Shown here one piece after another: positions 1 to 7,946 of a stretch of DNA of 64,000 bases. The stretch is taken from the NCBI GenBank assembly GCA_031253495.1, contig JAIRWC010000037.1, positions 51,898-115,897 of the forward strand. The letters run 5' to 3'. A program made the position numbers and the translations under genes. The first letter of the stretch is position 1. Every line of letters begins with the position of its first letter. The stretch is from Oscillospiraceae bacterium (GTDB lineage Bacteria > Bacillota > Clostridia > Oscillospirales > Ruminococcaceae). The notes beneath the pieces were generated by a model. It was not told the DNA's origin. It saw only the letters and a list, made by a program, of their open reading frames with translations, and made no database searches.

Positions 1-39
1 TATCAAGCATATTATCACCGTCGGAATTGCCGTATAACG

Positions 40-1068
40 TCAAACCGCGACTTTCAAGGCGATGACCTCCATGGAACCGTTGTAATACTTTGAAATCCTG
101 TAACTCACAGGCTCAAACCCGAACCTTCCGAGAAGCGAGTAAAGCGATTCCCTCGAAAAATAATTTACATGGGACGCTTCCCATCTCATTGGGTCTCGAT
201 GTCCCGCAATCGTTGTGAACGCGCTTTGGTAATTAGGGGTGGAAATCCAAAGAACGCCCCCCGCGTTCAACAACTCGTTCGCCTTGCTTATCATAACGGC
301 GGGTTCAAAGACGTGTTCAATCACGTCCCCCATAATAATTACGTCGTATTTTTCGTTCGTTTCAAACGAAGTAAAATCACAGACTTCGACGTTCAGCCCG
401 TATTTGTCGCGGGCGTTTTTTACGTAGCTTTCCATAATGTCGACGCCGAAAACGTCGTATCCCGTTTCACGCGCCGCAAGTATGCACTCGCACCCGCCCA
501 ATCCGACTTCCAACAGCTTTAAGCCTTTTGTATACCGCCTTATTTCCCAAATAACGTCCGAGTACATGGATAAACGAACGCGGTTTGGTTCCCAAACGTG
601 TTCGCCTTTATAGATATTCTCGGTTTTAGGGAAGCTGTCCGCGTACAGATGGTTGCAGCCGGCGCATCTTTTCCAAAGCCGAACGGGATTAAAAAACGGT
701 TTATACGAAGCCGCCTCCACCATTGTGTAACACCAATAAGGCTCGCCGCTTTTGCCGCATAACGGGCAGGCTTTAATCTCAACCTCTTCTTTTTTGCCGC
801 CGAAAAAATAATTCGCGATATTATTATTTCTGAATAACTCGGGGTCGTGTTTCAAAGCCGCGTAATACAAATCGTAAGCCGTCGCGGGGTCGCCCGAAGC
901 GTTGGCAATCGCCGCCAGCCGATAAAGGCACAAACCGCGTATCCGCGTTATTTTTTCAAGGCGCATATAAATATCGGCGGCTTGTGTAAGATTTCCGTCG
1001 CGGTACAACTTCTCCGCGTTTTCAAAAAGGGCGGTGGCTTCATTGTTATCGAAAGAAACATTATCCAT
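40..1068 (-). CDS. SAM-dependent methyltransferase with TPR-like N-terminus and zinc-ribbon
   Basis: Predicted class I methyltransferase of 342 residues. The first ~80 residues look like one or two TPR-type helical repeats (ALFENAEKLYRDGNLTQAA). Next comes a four-cysteine ribbon (CPLCG ... CAGC) as in several sugar or small-molecule methyltransferases. The Rossmann core has the SAM-binding motif LLEVGLGGCE and the acidic motif GDVIEHV. The ATG start has AAGGAG about 10 nt upstream. It lies 23 nt downstream of hisF and is probably cotranscribed with the his genes, but nothing links it to histidine synthesis. The substrate cannot be predicted. The fold call is firm, the role unknown. Confidence 0.75.
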   Translation of the reverse strand: MDNVSFDNNEATALFENAEKLYRDGNLTQAADIYMRLEKITRIRGLCLYRLAAIANASGDPATAYDLYYAALKHDPELFRNNNIANYFFGGKKEEVEIKACPLCGKSGEPYWCYTMVEAASYKPFFNPVRLWKRCAGCNHLYADSFPKTENIYKGEHVWEPNRVRLSMYSDVIWEIRRYTKGLKLLEVGLGGCECILAARETGYDVFGVDIMESYVKNARDKYGLNVEVCDFTSFETNEKYDVIIMGDVIEHVFEPAVMISKANELLNAGGVLWISTPNYQSAFTTIAGHRDPMRWEASHVNYFSRESLYSLLGRFGFEPVSYRISKYYNGSMEVIALKVAV

Positions 1069-1091
1069 ATTTTACATACTCCTTGTTAAAT

Positions 1092-1856
1092 TTAATCCCT
1101 TACGGGTATATTCCTGTCCCGCAAGCTTTTCTTCACATCGCCGACGGTCAGTTCCCCGTAATGGAACAGCGACGCCGCCAAAGCCGCCGAAACCTTGGTT
1201 TTCTCGAACACCTCGCCGAAGTGTTCCAATTTCCCGCACCCGCCGGAAGCGATTACCGGAATATTCACCGCCGCGCAAACGGCGTCGAGCATTTCAATGT
1301 CGAAGCCGCCGCGCGTTCCGTCGGCGTCAATCGAGTTCAGGCATATTTCCCCCGCCCCCAATTTCTCGGCTTTCCGCGCCCATTCGACCAAATCCAAACC
1401 CGCGTCTGTCCTGCCGCCGTTAAGCGTAACGGCAAACCCGCTTTTGCCGTTGCCGAAGCGTTTCGCGTCTATTCCCAAAACCACGCACTGACTCCCGAAC
1501 ACGTCGGCGGCTTCCCTTATAACGGCGGGGTTTTTAACCGCCTGCGAATTTACCGAAACCTTATCCGCGCCCGCCCGCAAAACCTCGCGGAAGTCTTCGA
1601 CCGAACCTATCCCCCCGCCGACGGAAAGCGGAACAAAAACCTTTCTCGCCGTTTCCCTTACCACGTCGAGGATAACGCCCCGCCCCTCGTGCGACGCGGT
1701 TATGTCGTAGAACACTATTTCATCCGCGCCCTGACGGTTGTATTCCTCCGCGAGCGCGACGGGTTCGCCCACTTCTTTTATACCCTTGAATTTTACGCCC
1801 TTGACGACTTTCCCGTCGCGAACGTCGAGACATGGGATTATGCGTTTGGCGAGCAT
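1092..1856 (-). CDS. hisF: Imidazole glycerol phosphate synthase cyclase subunit HisF
   Basis: The cyclase half of IGP synthase. It uses ammonia delivered by HisH to convert PRFAR into imidazole glycerol phosphate and AICAR. At 254 residues it has the usual length and a TIM barrel with [12 protein letters not shown] at the N-terminus, [10 protein letters not shown] in the middle and VIASGGCG near the C-terminus. The phosphate-binding loops and the N-terminal catalytic Asp (CLDV) are visible. It is the last his gene of the cluster hisB-hisH-hisA-hisF, 12 nt after hisA. Identification is secure. Confidence 0.97.
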   Translation of the reverse strand: MLAKRIIPCLDVRDGKVVKGVKFKGIKEVGEPVALAEEYNRQGADEIVFYDITASHEGRGVILDVVRETARKVFVPLSVGGGIGSVEDFREVLRAGADKVSVNSQAVKNPAVIREAADVFGSQCVVLGIDAKRFGNGKSGFAVTLNGGRTDAGLDLVEWARKAEKLGAGEICLNSIDADGTRGGFDIEMLDAVCAAVNIPVIASGGCGKLEHFGEVFEKTKVSAALAASLFHYGELTVGDVKKSLRDRNIPVRD

Positions 1857-1868
1857 GCGTCCCTCCTG

Positions 1869-2594
1869 TTATTTCCCCGCGGCAATCGCCTCTTTCAGGT
1901 TCAGCGTCCCGCTGTACAGCGACTTTCCGCATATGGCTCCGTATATGTTGTTTTTCTTAAGCGTCTTTATGTTGTTGAGTGTCTTTATCCCGCCGGAAGC
2001 GATGATTTTCCCGCCGAAAACGCCCGTTTCTTCCTGCAACCGCTTGGTTTTGCCGTGGTTGGGGCGGGAAAGCGTCCCGTCCTTGTCTATATCCGTGAAA
2101 ATGAAATATCGCACCCCCGCTTTGCCCATTTCCATGGCCAATTCAAGATAACAGACCGAACTGGTTTCAAGCCAACCGTCCGTGGCGACAAACCCGTTCT
2201 TCGCGTCGACGCCGACCGCCACGCGCCGCGCGCCGAACTCGCGGACGGCCGCTCTGACCAATTCGGGGTTTTTAACCGCCGCCGAACCGATTATAATCCT
2301 TGAAACGCCGCCGCTCAAATACATTTCGGCGGTTTCAAGCGAACGGATTCCCCCGCCTATCTGGATTTTGCAGGGGATATTTTCCGCCGCTTCAAGGAAT
2401 ATGTCTTTATTGGATTTTTTTCCGCCCTTCGCGCCGTCAAGGTCAACCATGTGAATCCATTCCGCGCCCGCCGAAACGAATCCGCGCGCCGCGTCCATGT
2501 AACTGTCGGCGACTTTCGCGGCGGTGCCGAAGTCGCCGCGTATAAGCCGAACGCACTTACCGCCTTTGATGTCGATTGCGGGGAAGATAATCAT
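1869..2594 (-). CDS. hisA: Phosphoribosyl isomerase HisA
   Basis: ProFAR isomerase, a TIM-barrel enzyme that opens the ribose ring of ProFAR to give PRFAR, the substrate of HisHF. The ORF track runs 69 codons further upstream into hisH, but the conserved N-terminus MIIFPAIDIKGGKCVRL sets the ATG at 2594, giving 241 residues, the usual length. IHMVDLDGAKGG carries the second catalytic Asp region, and ASGGI the C-terminal phosphate loop. It lies between hisH (35 nt upstream) and hisF. A PriA-like dual function with TrpF is unlikely because a separate trpF is present in the window. Confidence 0.96.
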   Translation of the reverse strand: MIIFPAIDIKGGKCVRLIRGDFGTAAKVADSYMDAARGFVSAGAEWIHMVDLDGAKGGKKSNKDIFLEAAENIPCKIQIGGGIRSLETAEMYLSGGVSRIIIGSAAVKNPELVRAAVREFGARRVAVGVDAKNGFVATDGWLETSSVCYLELAMEMGKAGVRYFIFTDIDKDGTLSRPNHGKTKRLQEETGVFGGKIIASGGIKTLNNIKTLKKNNIYGAICGKSLYSGTLNLKEAIAAGK

Positions 2595-2629
2595 GTTAAG
2601 GTTTCCTTTTTTGCGATAATACGGCCGCG

Positions 2630-3247
2630 TTACGCGACGACGGGCAATTCCGCGAAGGCTTTCAGCATACTCAACCCGACGCCGCCGCTTTTTTCGGGGT
2701 GGAACTGACAGCCGAACACGCTTTCCCGCTCCCCGCCGAACACCAGCGCGGGGATTTTCCCGCCGTAATCGCTGTAAGCCGCGACGTTGGCGGTTGAACA
2801 CACCGCCGCGTATGAATGAACAAAGTAGACGTATTCCCCGTCGCGAAAGCTTTCGGACAAGGCGCAGGGGGTTTCTTTCTCAAGGGCGTTCCAGCCCATG
2901 TGCGGAACAACCAAGTCCGCGGGGTTCATAAGCTCGACGGTTCCTTTTATAAGCCCCAGCCCGTCGGTTTCCCCGAACTCGAAGCTTTTATCGAACAGCA
3001 TCTGCATTCCGAGGCATATCCCCATAAGCGGCTTGACCCGCGCCTGTTCTTTGATAACCTCGGTCAACCCCCGCCCGTCAAGCATTTTCATGGCGTCGGG
3101 AAACGCCCCTACGCCGGGCAAAATCAGTTTGTCGGCTTTTCGCAACTCGTCGGGGTTGTCGGAGAATTTGCACCCGACGCCGATAAATTCCAGCGCGTTC
3201 CTGACACTGAACATATTCCCCGCGCCGTAGTCAATTATAACAATCAT
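2630..3247 (-). CDS. hisH: Imidazole glycerol phosphate synthase glutaminase subunit HisH
   Basis: Class I glutamine amidotransferase of 205 residues that hydrolyses glutamine and channels ammonia into HisF. The N-terminus MIVIIDYGAGNM, the nucleophile elbow GICLGMQML with its catalytic Cys, and the catalytic His-Glu pair in FHPEKSGG are all present. It overlaps the end of hisB by 4 nt (ATGA arrangement), which indicates translational coupling. Identification is secure. Confidence 0.97.
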   Translation of the reverse strand: MIVIIDYGAGNMFSVRNALEFIGVGCKFSDNPDELRKADKLILPGVGAFPDAMKMLDGRGLTEVIKEQARVKPLMGICLGMQMLFDKSFEFGETDGLGLIKGTVELMNPADLVVPHMGWNALEKETPCALSESFRDGEYVYFVHSYAAVCSTANVAAYSDYGGKIPALVFGGERESVFGCQFHPEKSGGVGLSMLKAFAELPVVA

Positions 3248-3825
3248 AAGACGCCTTTCGCGGAAATAACATCGCCGCCCTTAACCTCAACCGCTTTTTT
3301 AAGCGCGTAGGCGAGAGCCTTGAACATTGATTCTATTTTATGGTGGTCGTTGTCGCCGTAATCCGCGCCTATGTGCAGGGTTATCCCCGAATTAAAGGCG
3401 AAAGCCCGCATGAATTCCTCAATTAAGCAGGTGTCAAGCTCGCCCGCTTTCCCCCCCGAAAACTCCGCCTTAAACACAAGGAACGGGCGGGCGCATATGT
3501 CCAAATCGCAGTAACCGAGCGCCTCGTCCATCGGAATCCGCGCCGAACCGTATCGGGCAATCGTCGGCTTTTCGCCAAGCGCCGCCTTAACCGCGCTCCC
3601 AAGAACAATTCCCACGTCCTCGGCTGTGTGGTGGGAATCGACGTTCAGGTCGCCGTCGCACTTCAGCGTTAAATCGAAATTCCCGTGAACCGCGAACGAT
3701 ATAAGCATATGGTCGAGGAACCCTATTCCCGTTGAAACGTCGCGGTTCCCCGAACCGTCTATGTTCAGGGTAAGGGATATTTCGGTTTCGCGGGTTTCGC
3801 GGTTAATTGTCGCTGTTCTCGGCAT
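3244..3825 (-). CDS. hisB: Imidazoleglycerol-phosphate dehydratase HisB
   Basis: Monofunctional IGP dehydratase of 193 residues, the usual length. It removes water from imidazole glycerol phosphate to give imidazole acetol phosphate. The two duplicated metal-binding His clusters are visible: HHTAEDVGI near residue 65 and DNDHHKIES near residue 165. It has none of the N-terminal phosphatase domain of enterobacterial HisB. It starts only 13 nt after the GH26 gene, so the his block may read from a promoter upstream of that gene. hisG, hisD, hisC, hisI and hisE are not in the window. Confidence 0.97.
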   Translation of the reverse strand: MPRTATINRETRETEISLTLNIDGSGNRDVSTGIGFLDHMLISFAVHGNFDLTLKCDGDLNVDSHHTAEDVGIVLGSAVKAALGEKPTIARYGSARIPMDEALGYCDLDICARPFLVFKAEFSGGKAGELDTCLIEEFMRAFAFNSGITLHIGADYGDNDHHKIESMFKALAYALKKAVEVKGGDVISAKGVL

Positions 3826-3838
3826 AATTCCTCCTTTT

Positions 3839-5107
3839 TTAACCGTTTACCAAATCGTTCCACATTTGCCATGCCTTTATGTGTTCGGGCAATTCGCGGG
3901 ACGTGTTTTTATAGTCGGGCAGTTTTTTCCACGTAACGACCCGTTCGTCGGCGAACGCCGATTTTAAAAATTCCTCCGACATTCTGTCGGGGTTAACCGA
4001 CGGCGTGCCGTTTATGTCGGTAATCGCCGTTCCGCCGGGAGAAGACGGCGCGTACACGAAATCGCCGTACCACGGCATATAGTAAAGCCATTTGGCGTCG
4101 GAACCGAAAACCTCGCCCGGGTCGGGGATATACCCGCACTCCGTAAGCGCGAGCATTTTCCCGCCGTAGGTAATTTTCGACAGCTTCTCCCAGTCTGAAA
4201 CCAAGGCGGAATGGTTTTCCCTGTTGGGGTAAACGTCGATACCGGCTATGTCGTAAGTGTTCGGGTGAACGGTCATGTACTTGTCCTGCCCGTTCCACAC
4301 CCAGATTAAATTCGTCAGCTTATGATAATTTTCAAGGCGGTCGAAAATGGTGTACCACAGTTTTTGATAACATTCGTACTCCACGGTTTCCCTGCTTATC
4401 CTCCCCCACCAAAACCACCTGCCGCCCGCTTCATGCAAGGGTCTGAACAAAACGGGGACGCCCGCTTTTTCCATGCGCTGCAGCTGCGCGGCGACCGTGT
4501 CTATATCGCGGATAATTATTTCGTATTCCTTCGTTCCCGGGGTTACGGCGTTTATATAGCTGAAATTTTCGATTTCATCGGCGTAAAAAGCCCTTCCGCC
4601 TTCCGGTTTGCCTATATCTCTCGGAACGTTCCAGTGCCAAGTCATAGCCACAAGCCCGCCGGAGTTGACGTGCCAGTCAATCGCCATATCCACCTGCTCG
4701 TTATTCGCCCGTTCGCCGCCCAAATTGGAAAAAATGAAGTCGAAGCCCTTAATCGCGGGCAAATCGCCGGTAACGGTATAATACACCAGGTCTTCCGTCT
4801 GCTTCGAGTGCATATACTGCTGGGCGGCAAAAATTTTCGTTTTGTAGCTTTCCCTTAAATAACCGAAAACCGCGAGCGTTTTCGCGTTTAAGTTTTCCGA
4901 AACGGGGGCGTTCGGGTCGGTTATTTTTTCGTCAAGCGCGGCTAAAAGCGTTTCCATATCGGTTTCATAAGCCAAAGCGACGCCCATATCCACGTTCCCG
5001 TCCGCATCCAAGGCGACGGGTACGGAAAGTTTTTCGCTTTTATCGGCGCAGGCGGCGGCGGAAAGCGTGAACGCGGCGGCCAACAGCAAAGAAAAAATTT
5101 TTTTCAT
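3839..5107 (-). CDS. Glycoside hydrolase family 26 lipoprotein (beta-mannanase-like)
   Basis: A secreted 422-residue GH26 enzyme, by family a beta-mannanase or related endo-glycanase acting outside the cell. Residues 1-20 are a signal peptide ending in a lipobox-like AAAC (Cys20), which suggests attachment to the membrane by lipid. FRPLHEAGGRWFWWG places the acid/base Glu near residue 226, and ALTECGY places the nucleophile Glu near residue 323. No carbohydrate-binding module is seen. It sits directly upstream of hisB in the same direction, an unusual partner that may only reflect shared transcription. GH26 is well supported; mannan as the substrate is inferred from the family. Confidence 0.87.
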   Translation of the reverse strand: MKKIFSLLLAAAFTLSAAACADKSEKLSVPVALDADGNVDMGVALAYETDMETLLAALDEKITDPNAPVSENLNAKTLAVFGYLRESYKTKIFAAQQYMHSKQTEDLVYYTVTGDLPAIKGFDFIFSNLGGERANNEQVDMAIDWHVNSGGLVAMTWHWNVPRDIGKPEGGRAFYADEIENFSYINAVTPGTKEYEIIIRDIDTVAAQLQRMEKAGVPVLFRPLHEAGGRWFWWGRISRETVEYECYQKLWYTIFDRLENYHKLTNLIWVWNGQDKYMTVHPNTYDIAGIDVYPNRENHSALVSDWEKLSKITYGGKMLALTECGYIPDPGEVFGSDAKWLYYMPWYGDFVYAPSSPGGTAITDINGTPSVNPDRMSEEFLKSAFADERVVTWKKLPDYKNTSRELPEHIKAWQMWNDLVNG

Positions 5108-5118
5108 TCGTCCTTATA

Positions 5119-5234
5119 CGATTCACCGTTTAAAAACGGCGAATCGGGTTTGCGCCGTTGCGACGGCGCGCCGCGCCCGCAGACGCGGAATCCCCGTTTC
5201 TCATTTAACGCGATTAAATTGAGAAACGGTATTA
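5119..5234 (+). repeat. Composite palindromic intergenic repeat (copy R4), overlapping the 3' end of aspS
   Basis: Three adjacent hairpins lie between aspS and the GH26 gene. The first pairs CGATTCaCCGTTT with AAACGGcGAATCG. The second is a GC palindrome close to GCGCCGTCGCGACGGCGC. The third pairs CCGTTTCTCA with TGAGAAACGG. From 5137 onward it matches the copy at 25489-25574 with only a few substitutions until the loop of the last hairpin. The last hairpin includes the final codons and stop of aspS. It may also act as a terminator or mRNA stabiliser. Confidence 0.75.
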
Positions 5235-6985
5235 ATCCTCAAACTCAATTCGTCCAACTGCTTTTGGTCGACGCTCGCGGGGCAGTCGGACATCAACTCG
5301 CTCGCGTCCTTGACCTTCGGGAACGCCGTAACGTCCCTTAAGCTGTCCGCGCCGCACAAAACCATCGCCAACCTGTCCAAGCCTATTCCCGCGCCGCCGT
5401 GCGGAGGGGCGGCGTAACGGTAGGCTTCCACCAAGAACCCGAACTTGGCGGCAATCTCGGCTTCGGTCAGCCCCAACGCCTTGAACATACGCTCCTGCAA
5501 CTCGTAGTCGGTTATGCGGATTGAACCCGACAACAACTCCACGCCGTTAAGCACAAGGTCGTAGGCTTTGGCGTAAACCTTTTCGCGGGCGGTTTCAATG
5601 TATTGAAGCGTATCGTCTGTCGGGCAGGTGAAAGGGTGGTGCATTGCGTCCCACGTCTTGGTTTCCTCGTTGAACTCGAAAAACGGCATATCGGTTACCC
5701 AAACGTAATTGAACCTGTCGGGGATAATTTCAAGCTTCTCCGCGACGGTTTTTCGCAACGCGCCGAGAACCGGCAGGGTTACCTTGTCCTTGTCGGCGAC
5801 AATAAGCGCGACGCCGCCTTTTTCCAAGCGCAACCCCTCGCATATCGCCGCCAATTCGCCCTCCGCCATGAACTTTCCGAAAGAACAGGAGGGCTGTTCC
5901 TCCGCCGTTCCCCAACGTATAAACGCCAAGCCCTTCGCGCCTATTCCCCGAACGAACTCGGTAAGCTTGTCTATTTCCTTTCTCGTAAGGGTTTCCGCCG
6001 CGTTTTCCGCGACAATCCCCCGAACGCTTCCGCCGCTTTTAACAGCCTCGGCGAACACCGAAAACCCCGAATTCCTCACCGCCTCGGAAATATCGGTAAT
6101 CTTCATGCCGTAGCGGGTGTCGGGCTTGTCCGAGCCGTAAAGGCTCATCGCCTCGTTAAAGGTCAACCGCCGCAACGGCAATTCTATTTCAACCCCCTTG
6201 ATTTCCCGCGTGACATACGCCGCGAACCCCTCAAGCATTTCGAGAATGTCGGGAACGTCCGCGAACGACATTTCAAGGTCGATTTGGGTAAATTCGGGCT
6301 GTCTGTCCGCGCGCAAATCCTCGTCGCGGTAACACCGCGCAAGCTGAATATACCTGTCGAACCCGCTAATCATAAGCAGCTGCTTATAAATCTGCGGCGA
6401 CTGCGGCAGGGCGTAGAACTTCCCCGCGTGCAACCTCGACGGCACAAGGTAATCCCTCGCCCCCTCCGGCGTGGATTTTATAAACGTCGGCGTTTCTATT
6501 TCGATGAAGCCGTTTTTGTAAAAGTAGTCGCGCGCCGCCTTGGCGACGTTGTGGCGGGTTATAATGTTGTCCTGAAGCCGCTTGCGCCTTAGGTCAAGGT
6601 AGCGGTATTTCAAGCGCAACTCTTCCCCGACTTTGGTGTCGTCGGTGATTTCAAACGGCGGCGTCTGCGCTTTGGAAAGTATTCTTAGCTCGGCGACAAG
6701 GATTTCCACATTGCCCGTCTTGATGTCCTTGTTGACGCTTTCCCGTTCGCGCAACAGCCCCCGCGCCATTAAAACATACTCGCTTTTGGCGGTTTTGGCA
6801 AGATCGAAAACTTCCGCGGGTACGGTTTCGTCCAAAACAAGCTGAACAACCCCCGTTCTGTCGCGCAGGTCTATAAAAATAATACCGCCCTTGTCGCGGA
6901 TTCGCCTGACAAAGCCGCCGACGACGACCTCTTCCCCAACCCTCTCGACTTCCCCGCAATAGTGGGTTCGCTTTAAACCGAGCAT
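5201..6985 (-). CDS. aspS: Aspartyl-tRNA synthetase (first copy)
   Basis: Class IIb bacterial AspRS of 594 residues that charges tRNA-Asp. The ATG at 6985 is preferred over the upstream GTG at 6994 because GAAAGGG lies 8 nt before it. An N-terminal OB anticodon-binding domain (GFVRRIRDKGGIIFIDLRD) is followed by the catalytic core with EGARDYLVPSR, the motif 2 region CYRDEDLRADRQPEFTQID, a bacterial insertion domain and motif 3 GIGLDRLAM. At the position where non-discriminating enzymes carry His this copy has Lys32. It is closer to Bacillus-type AspRS than the second copy at 27186-28940. Its last codons lie within an intergenic repeat. Confidence 0.96.
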   Translation of the reverse strand: MLGLKRTHYCGEVERVGEEVVVGGFVRRIRDKGGIIFIDLRDRTGVVQLVLDETVPAEVFDLAKTAKSEYVLMARGLLRERESVNKDIKTGNVEILVAELRILSKAQTPPFEITDDTKVGEELRLKYRYLDLRRKRLQDNIITRHNVAKAARDYFYKNGFIEIETPTFIKSTPEGARDYLVPSRLHAGKFYALPQSPQIYKQLLMISGFDRYIQLARCYRDEDLRADRQPEFTQIDLEMSFADVPDILEMLEGFAAYVTREIKGVEIELPLRRLTFNEAMSLYGSDKPDTRYGMKITDISEAVRNSGFSVFAEAVKSGGSVRGIVAENAAETLTRKEIDKLTEFVRGIGAKGLAFIRWGTAEEQPSCSFGKFMAEGELAAICEGLRLEKGGVALIVADKDKVTLPVLGALRKTVAEKLEIIPDRFNYVWVTDMPFFEFNEETKTWDAMHHPFTCPTDDTLQYIETAREKVYAKAYDLVLNGVELLSGSIRITDYELQERMFKALGLTEAEIAAKFGFLVEAYRYAAPPHGGAGIGLDRLAMVLCGADSLRDVTAFPKVKDASELMSDCPASVDQKQLDELSLRINTVSQFNRVK

Positions 6986-7092
6986 TACACGCACCCTTTC
7001 TTTAATTTATCCGAAAACTCGCCTCTCTTTTCCGCGCTAAAAAACAGTTTATCATAATTACCCAAATATTTCAATAGAAAACGATAAATTTA

Positions 7093-7122
7093 TTGACAAA
7101 TCGGTAGAAACTGTGCTAAAAT
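7093..7122 (+). promoter_or_regulatory. Sigma-A type promoter for the HD hydrolase gene
   Basis: TTGACA (7093-7098) and TAAAAT (7117-7122) are separated by 18 nt. It reads toward the gene starting at 7207, and the transcript would begin just before the palindromic repeat at 7137. Confidence 0.7.
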
Positions 7123-7136
7123 GAGATATTATAGTC

Positions 7137-7173
7137 GTTTAAATTCAAAACGCAAAGCATTTTGAGTTTAAAC
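7137..7173 (+). repeat. 37-nt palindromic repeat (copy R1)
   Basis: Two 17-nt arms (GTTTAAATTCAAAACGC and GCATTTTGAGTTTAAAC) flank a 3-nt loop. The same 37-nt unit occurs at 7884-7920 and 32175-32211. This copy lacks the GC-palindrome module seen next to the other two. It lies in the predicted 5' leader of the HD hydrolase gene. Confidence 0.8.
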
Positions 7174-7206
7174 GGTTATACAATCATTTTGTATGAGGTA
7201 ATCTCG

Positions 7207-7761
7207 ATGCAGCCCGACAATTTTATCACAACCTACACCAAGCGCCGTTTTTCCCCGCATAATCCCGTCGCGGAGGATATAGACATACGGGATATAGCGC
7301 ACGCCCTTTCGCTGATATGCAGGGCTAACGGGCATTTCACGCGGTTTTTCTCGGTGGCGCGGCATTGTATAAATTGCTGTTTGGAGGGCCGGGCGAGGGG
7401 CGAGACGGGCAAGGTTCTTCCGGCGTTGCTGCTGCACGACGCCTGCGAGGCTTATATCTCCGACGTAACCCGCCCCGTTAAACTGGGGCTGCCCGACTAT
7501 GTAAAAGCCGAAAAACGGATGCAATCCGCGATATGGAAAAAATTTGAAATAACCCCGACGGATTCAATAATGAAAATTGTCGGGGAAATAGACGACATGA
7601 TGTTAAAACTTGAATTTGAGGAGTTCGCGGGGGAGACTGTCAGGATTAAAACCTGCCCGCCGGCGATAAGGCCCGATTTCGGGGTTAAGGCGTTCGGGGA
7701 GGACGAAAGGGAGTTCCTCGCGCTGTTCAAAGAGATAACGGGCGGTGCGCGGGCGACGTAG
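7207..7761 (+). CDS. HD-domain phosphohydrolase
   Basis: A 184-residue HD-superfamily protein resembling small phosphohydrolases related to YfbR-type 5'-nucleotidases. Metal-ligand motifs are SVARHC, the HD pair in LLHDACEAYISD, and a downstream Asp in GEIDDMM. The ORF track starts at 7162 within a palindrome; the ATG at 7207 fits the protein start MQPDNFITTYTKRRFSP and follows a GAGGT ribosome binding site. It stands alone with its own promoter and a likely terminator after it. The substrate is unknown; a nucleotide monophosphate is a reasonable family-based guess. Confidence 0.78.
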   Translation: MQPDNFITTYTKRRFSPHNPVAEDIDIRDIAHALSLICRANGHFTRFFSVARHCINCCLEGRARGETGKVLPALLLHDACEAYISDVTRPVKLGLPDYVKAEKRMQSAIWKKFEITPTDSIMKIVGEIDDMMLKLEFEEFAGETVRIKTCPPAIRPDFGVKAFGEDEREFLALFKEITGGARAT

Positions 7762-7766
7762 GCGTT

Positions 7767-7789
7767 TCCGCGAAAAAGCGGATGTTTTT
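7767..7789 (+). terminator. Probable rho-independent terminator after the HD hydrolase gene
   Basis: A short stem TCCGC/GCGGA with a 6-nt loop is followed by TGTTTTT. The stem is only 5 bp, but position and T-run fit the end of the single-gene transcript. Confidence 0.5.
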
Positions 7790-7814
7790 AGCGGATATTT
7801 TTTCATTTTAACTA

Positions 7815-7844
7815 TTGACAGCCGGCGAAAAAATATTATATAAT
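7815..7844 (+). promoter_or_regulatory. Sigma-A type promoter for pckG
   Basis: TTGACA (7815-7820) and TATAAT (7839-7844) with an 18-nt spacer. Both hexamers match consensus exactly. Confidence 0.75.
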
Positions 7845-7854
7845 TAACGTTGGC

Positions 7855-7920
7855 GGCGGGCGCTGTCGCGACGGCGCAACCCCGTTTAAGTTCAAAATGC
7901 GAAGCGTTTGGAATTTAAAC
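7855..7920 (+). repeat. Composite palindromic repeat (copy R2) in the pckG leader
   Basis: A GC palindrome (GCGCTGTCGCGACGGCGC, one change from perfect) is followed by AACCCC and then the 37-nt palindrome at 7884-7920. The order is identical to copy R3 at 32148-32211. It lies between the pckG promoter and start codon, so it should be in the pckG mRNA. Confidence 0.8.
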
Positions 7921-7946
7921 GACTATAAAGACTAAGGAGAAATGTT

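Noticed and set aside
1083-2303. 406-aa plus-strand ORF opposite hisF and hisA
   Set aside because: Antisense shadow of secure genes; the composition (Arg/Pro/Phe-rich, no motifs) reflects GC-biased codon positions of the real strand.
5603-6592. 329-aa plus-strand ORF opposite aspS
   Set aside because: Antisense shadow; no motif, no ribosome binding site, and aspS is certain.
7045-7085. Possible aspS promoter (TATGAT on the minus strand)
   Set aside because: The -10-like box has no acceptable -35 at 16-18 nt, so it is not listed as a feature.
7137-7920. Two 37-nt palindromes flanking the HD gene considered as a CRISPR or transposon
   Set aside because: Only two copies here, spaced by a whole gene, with no spacers, cas genes or transposase.
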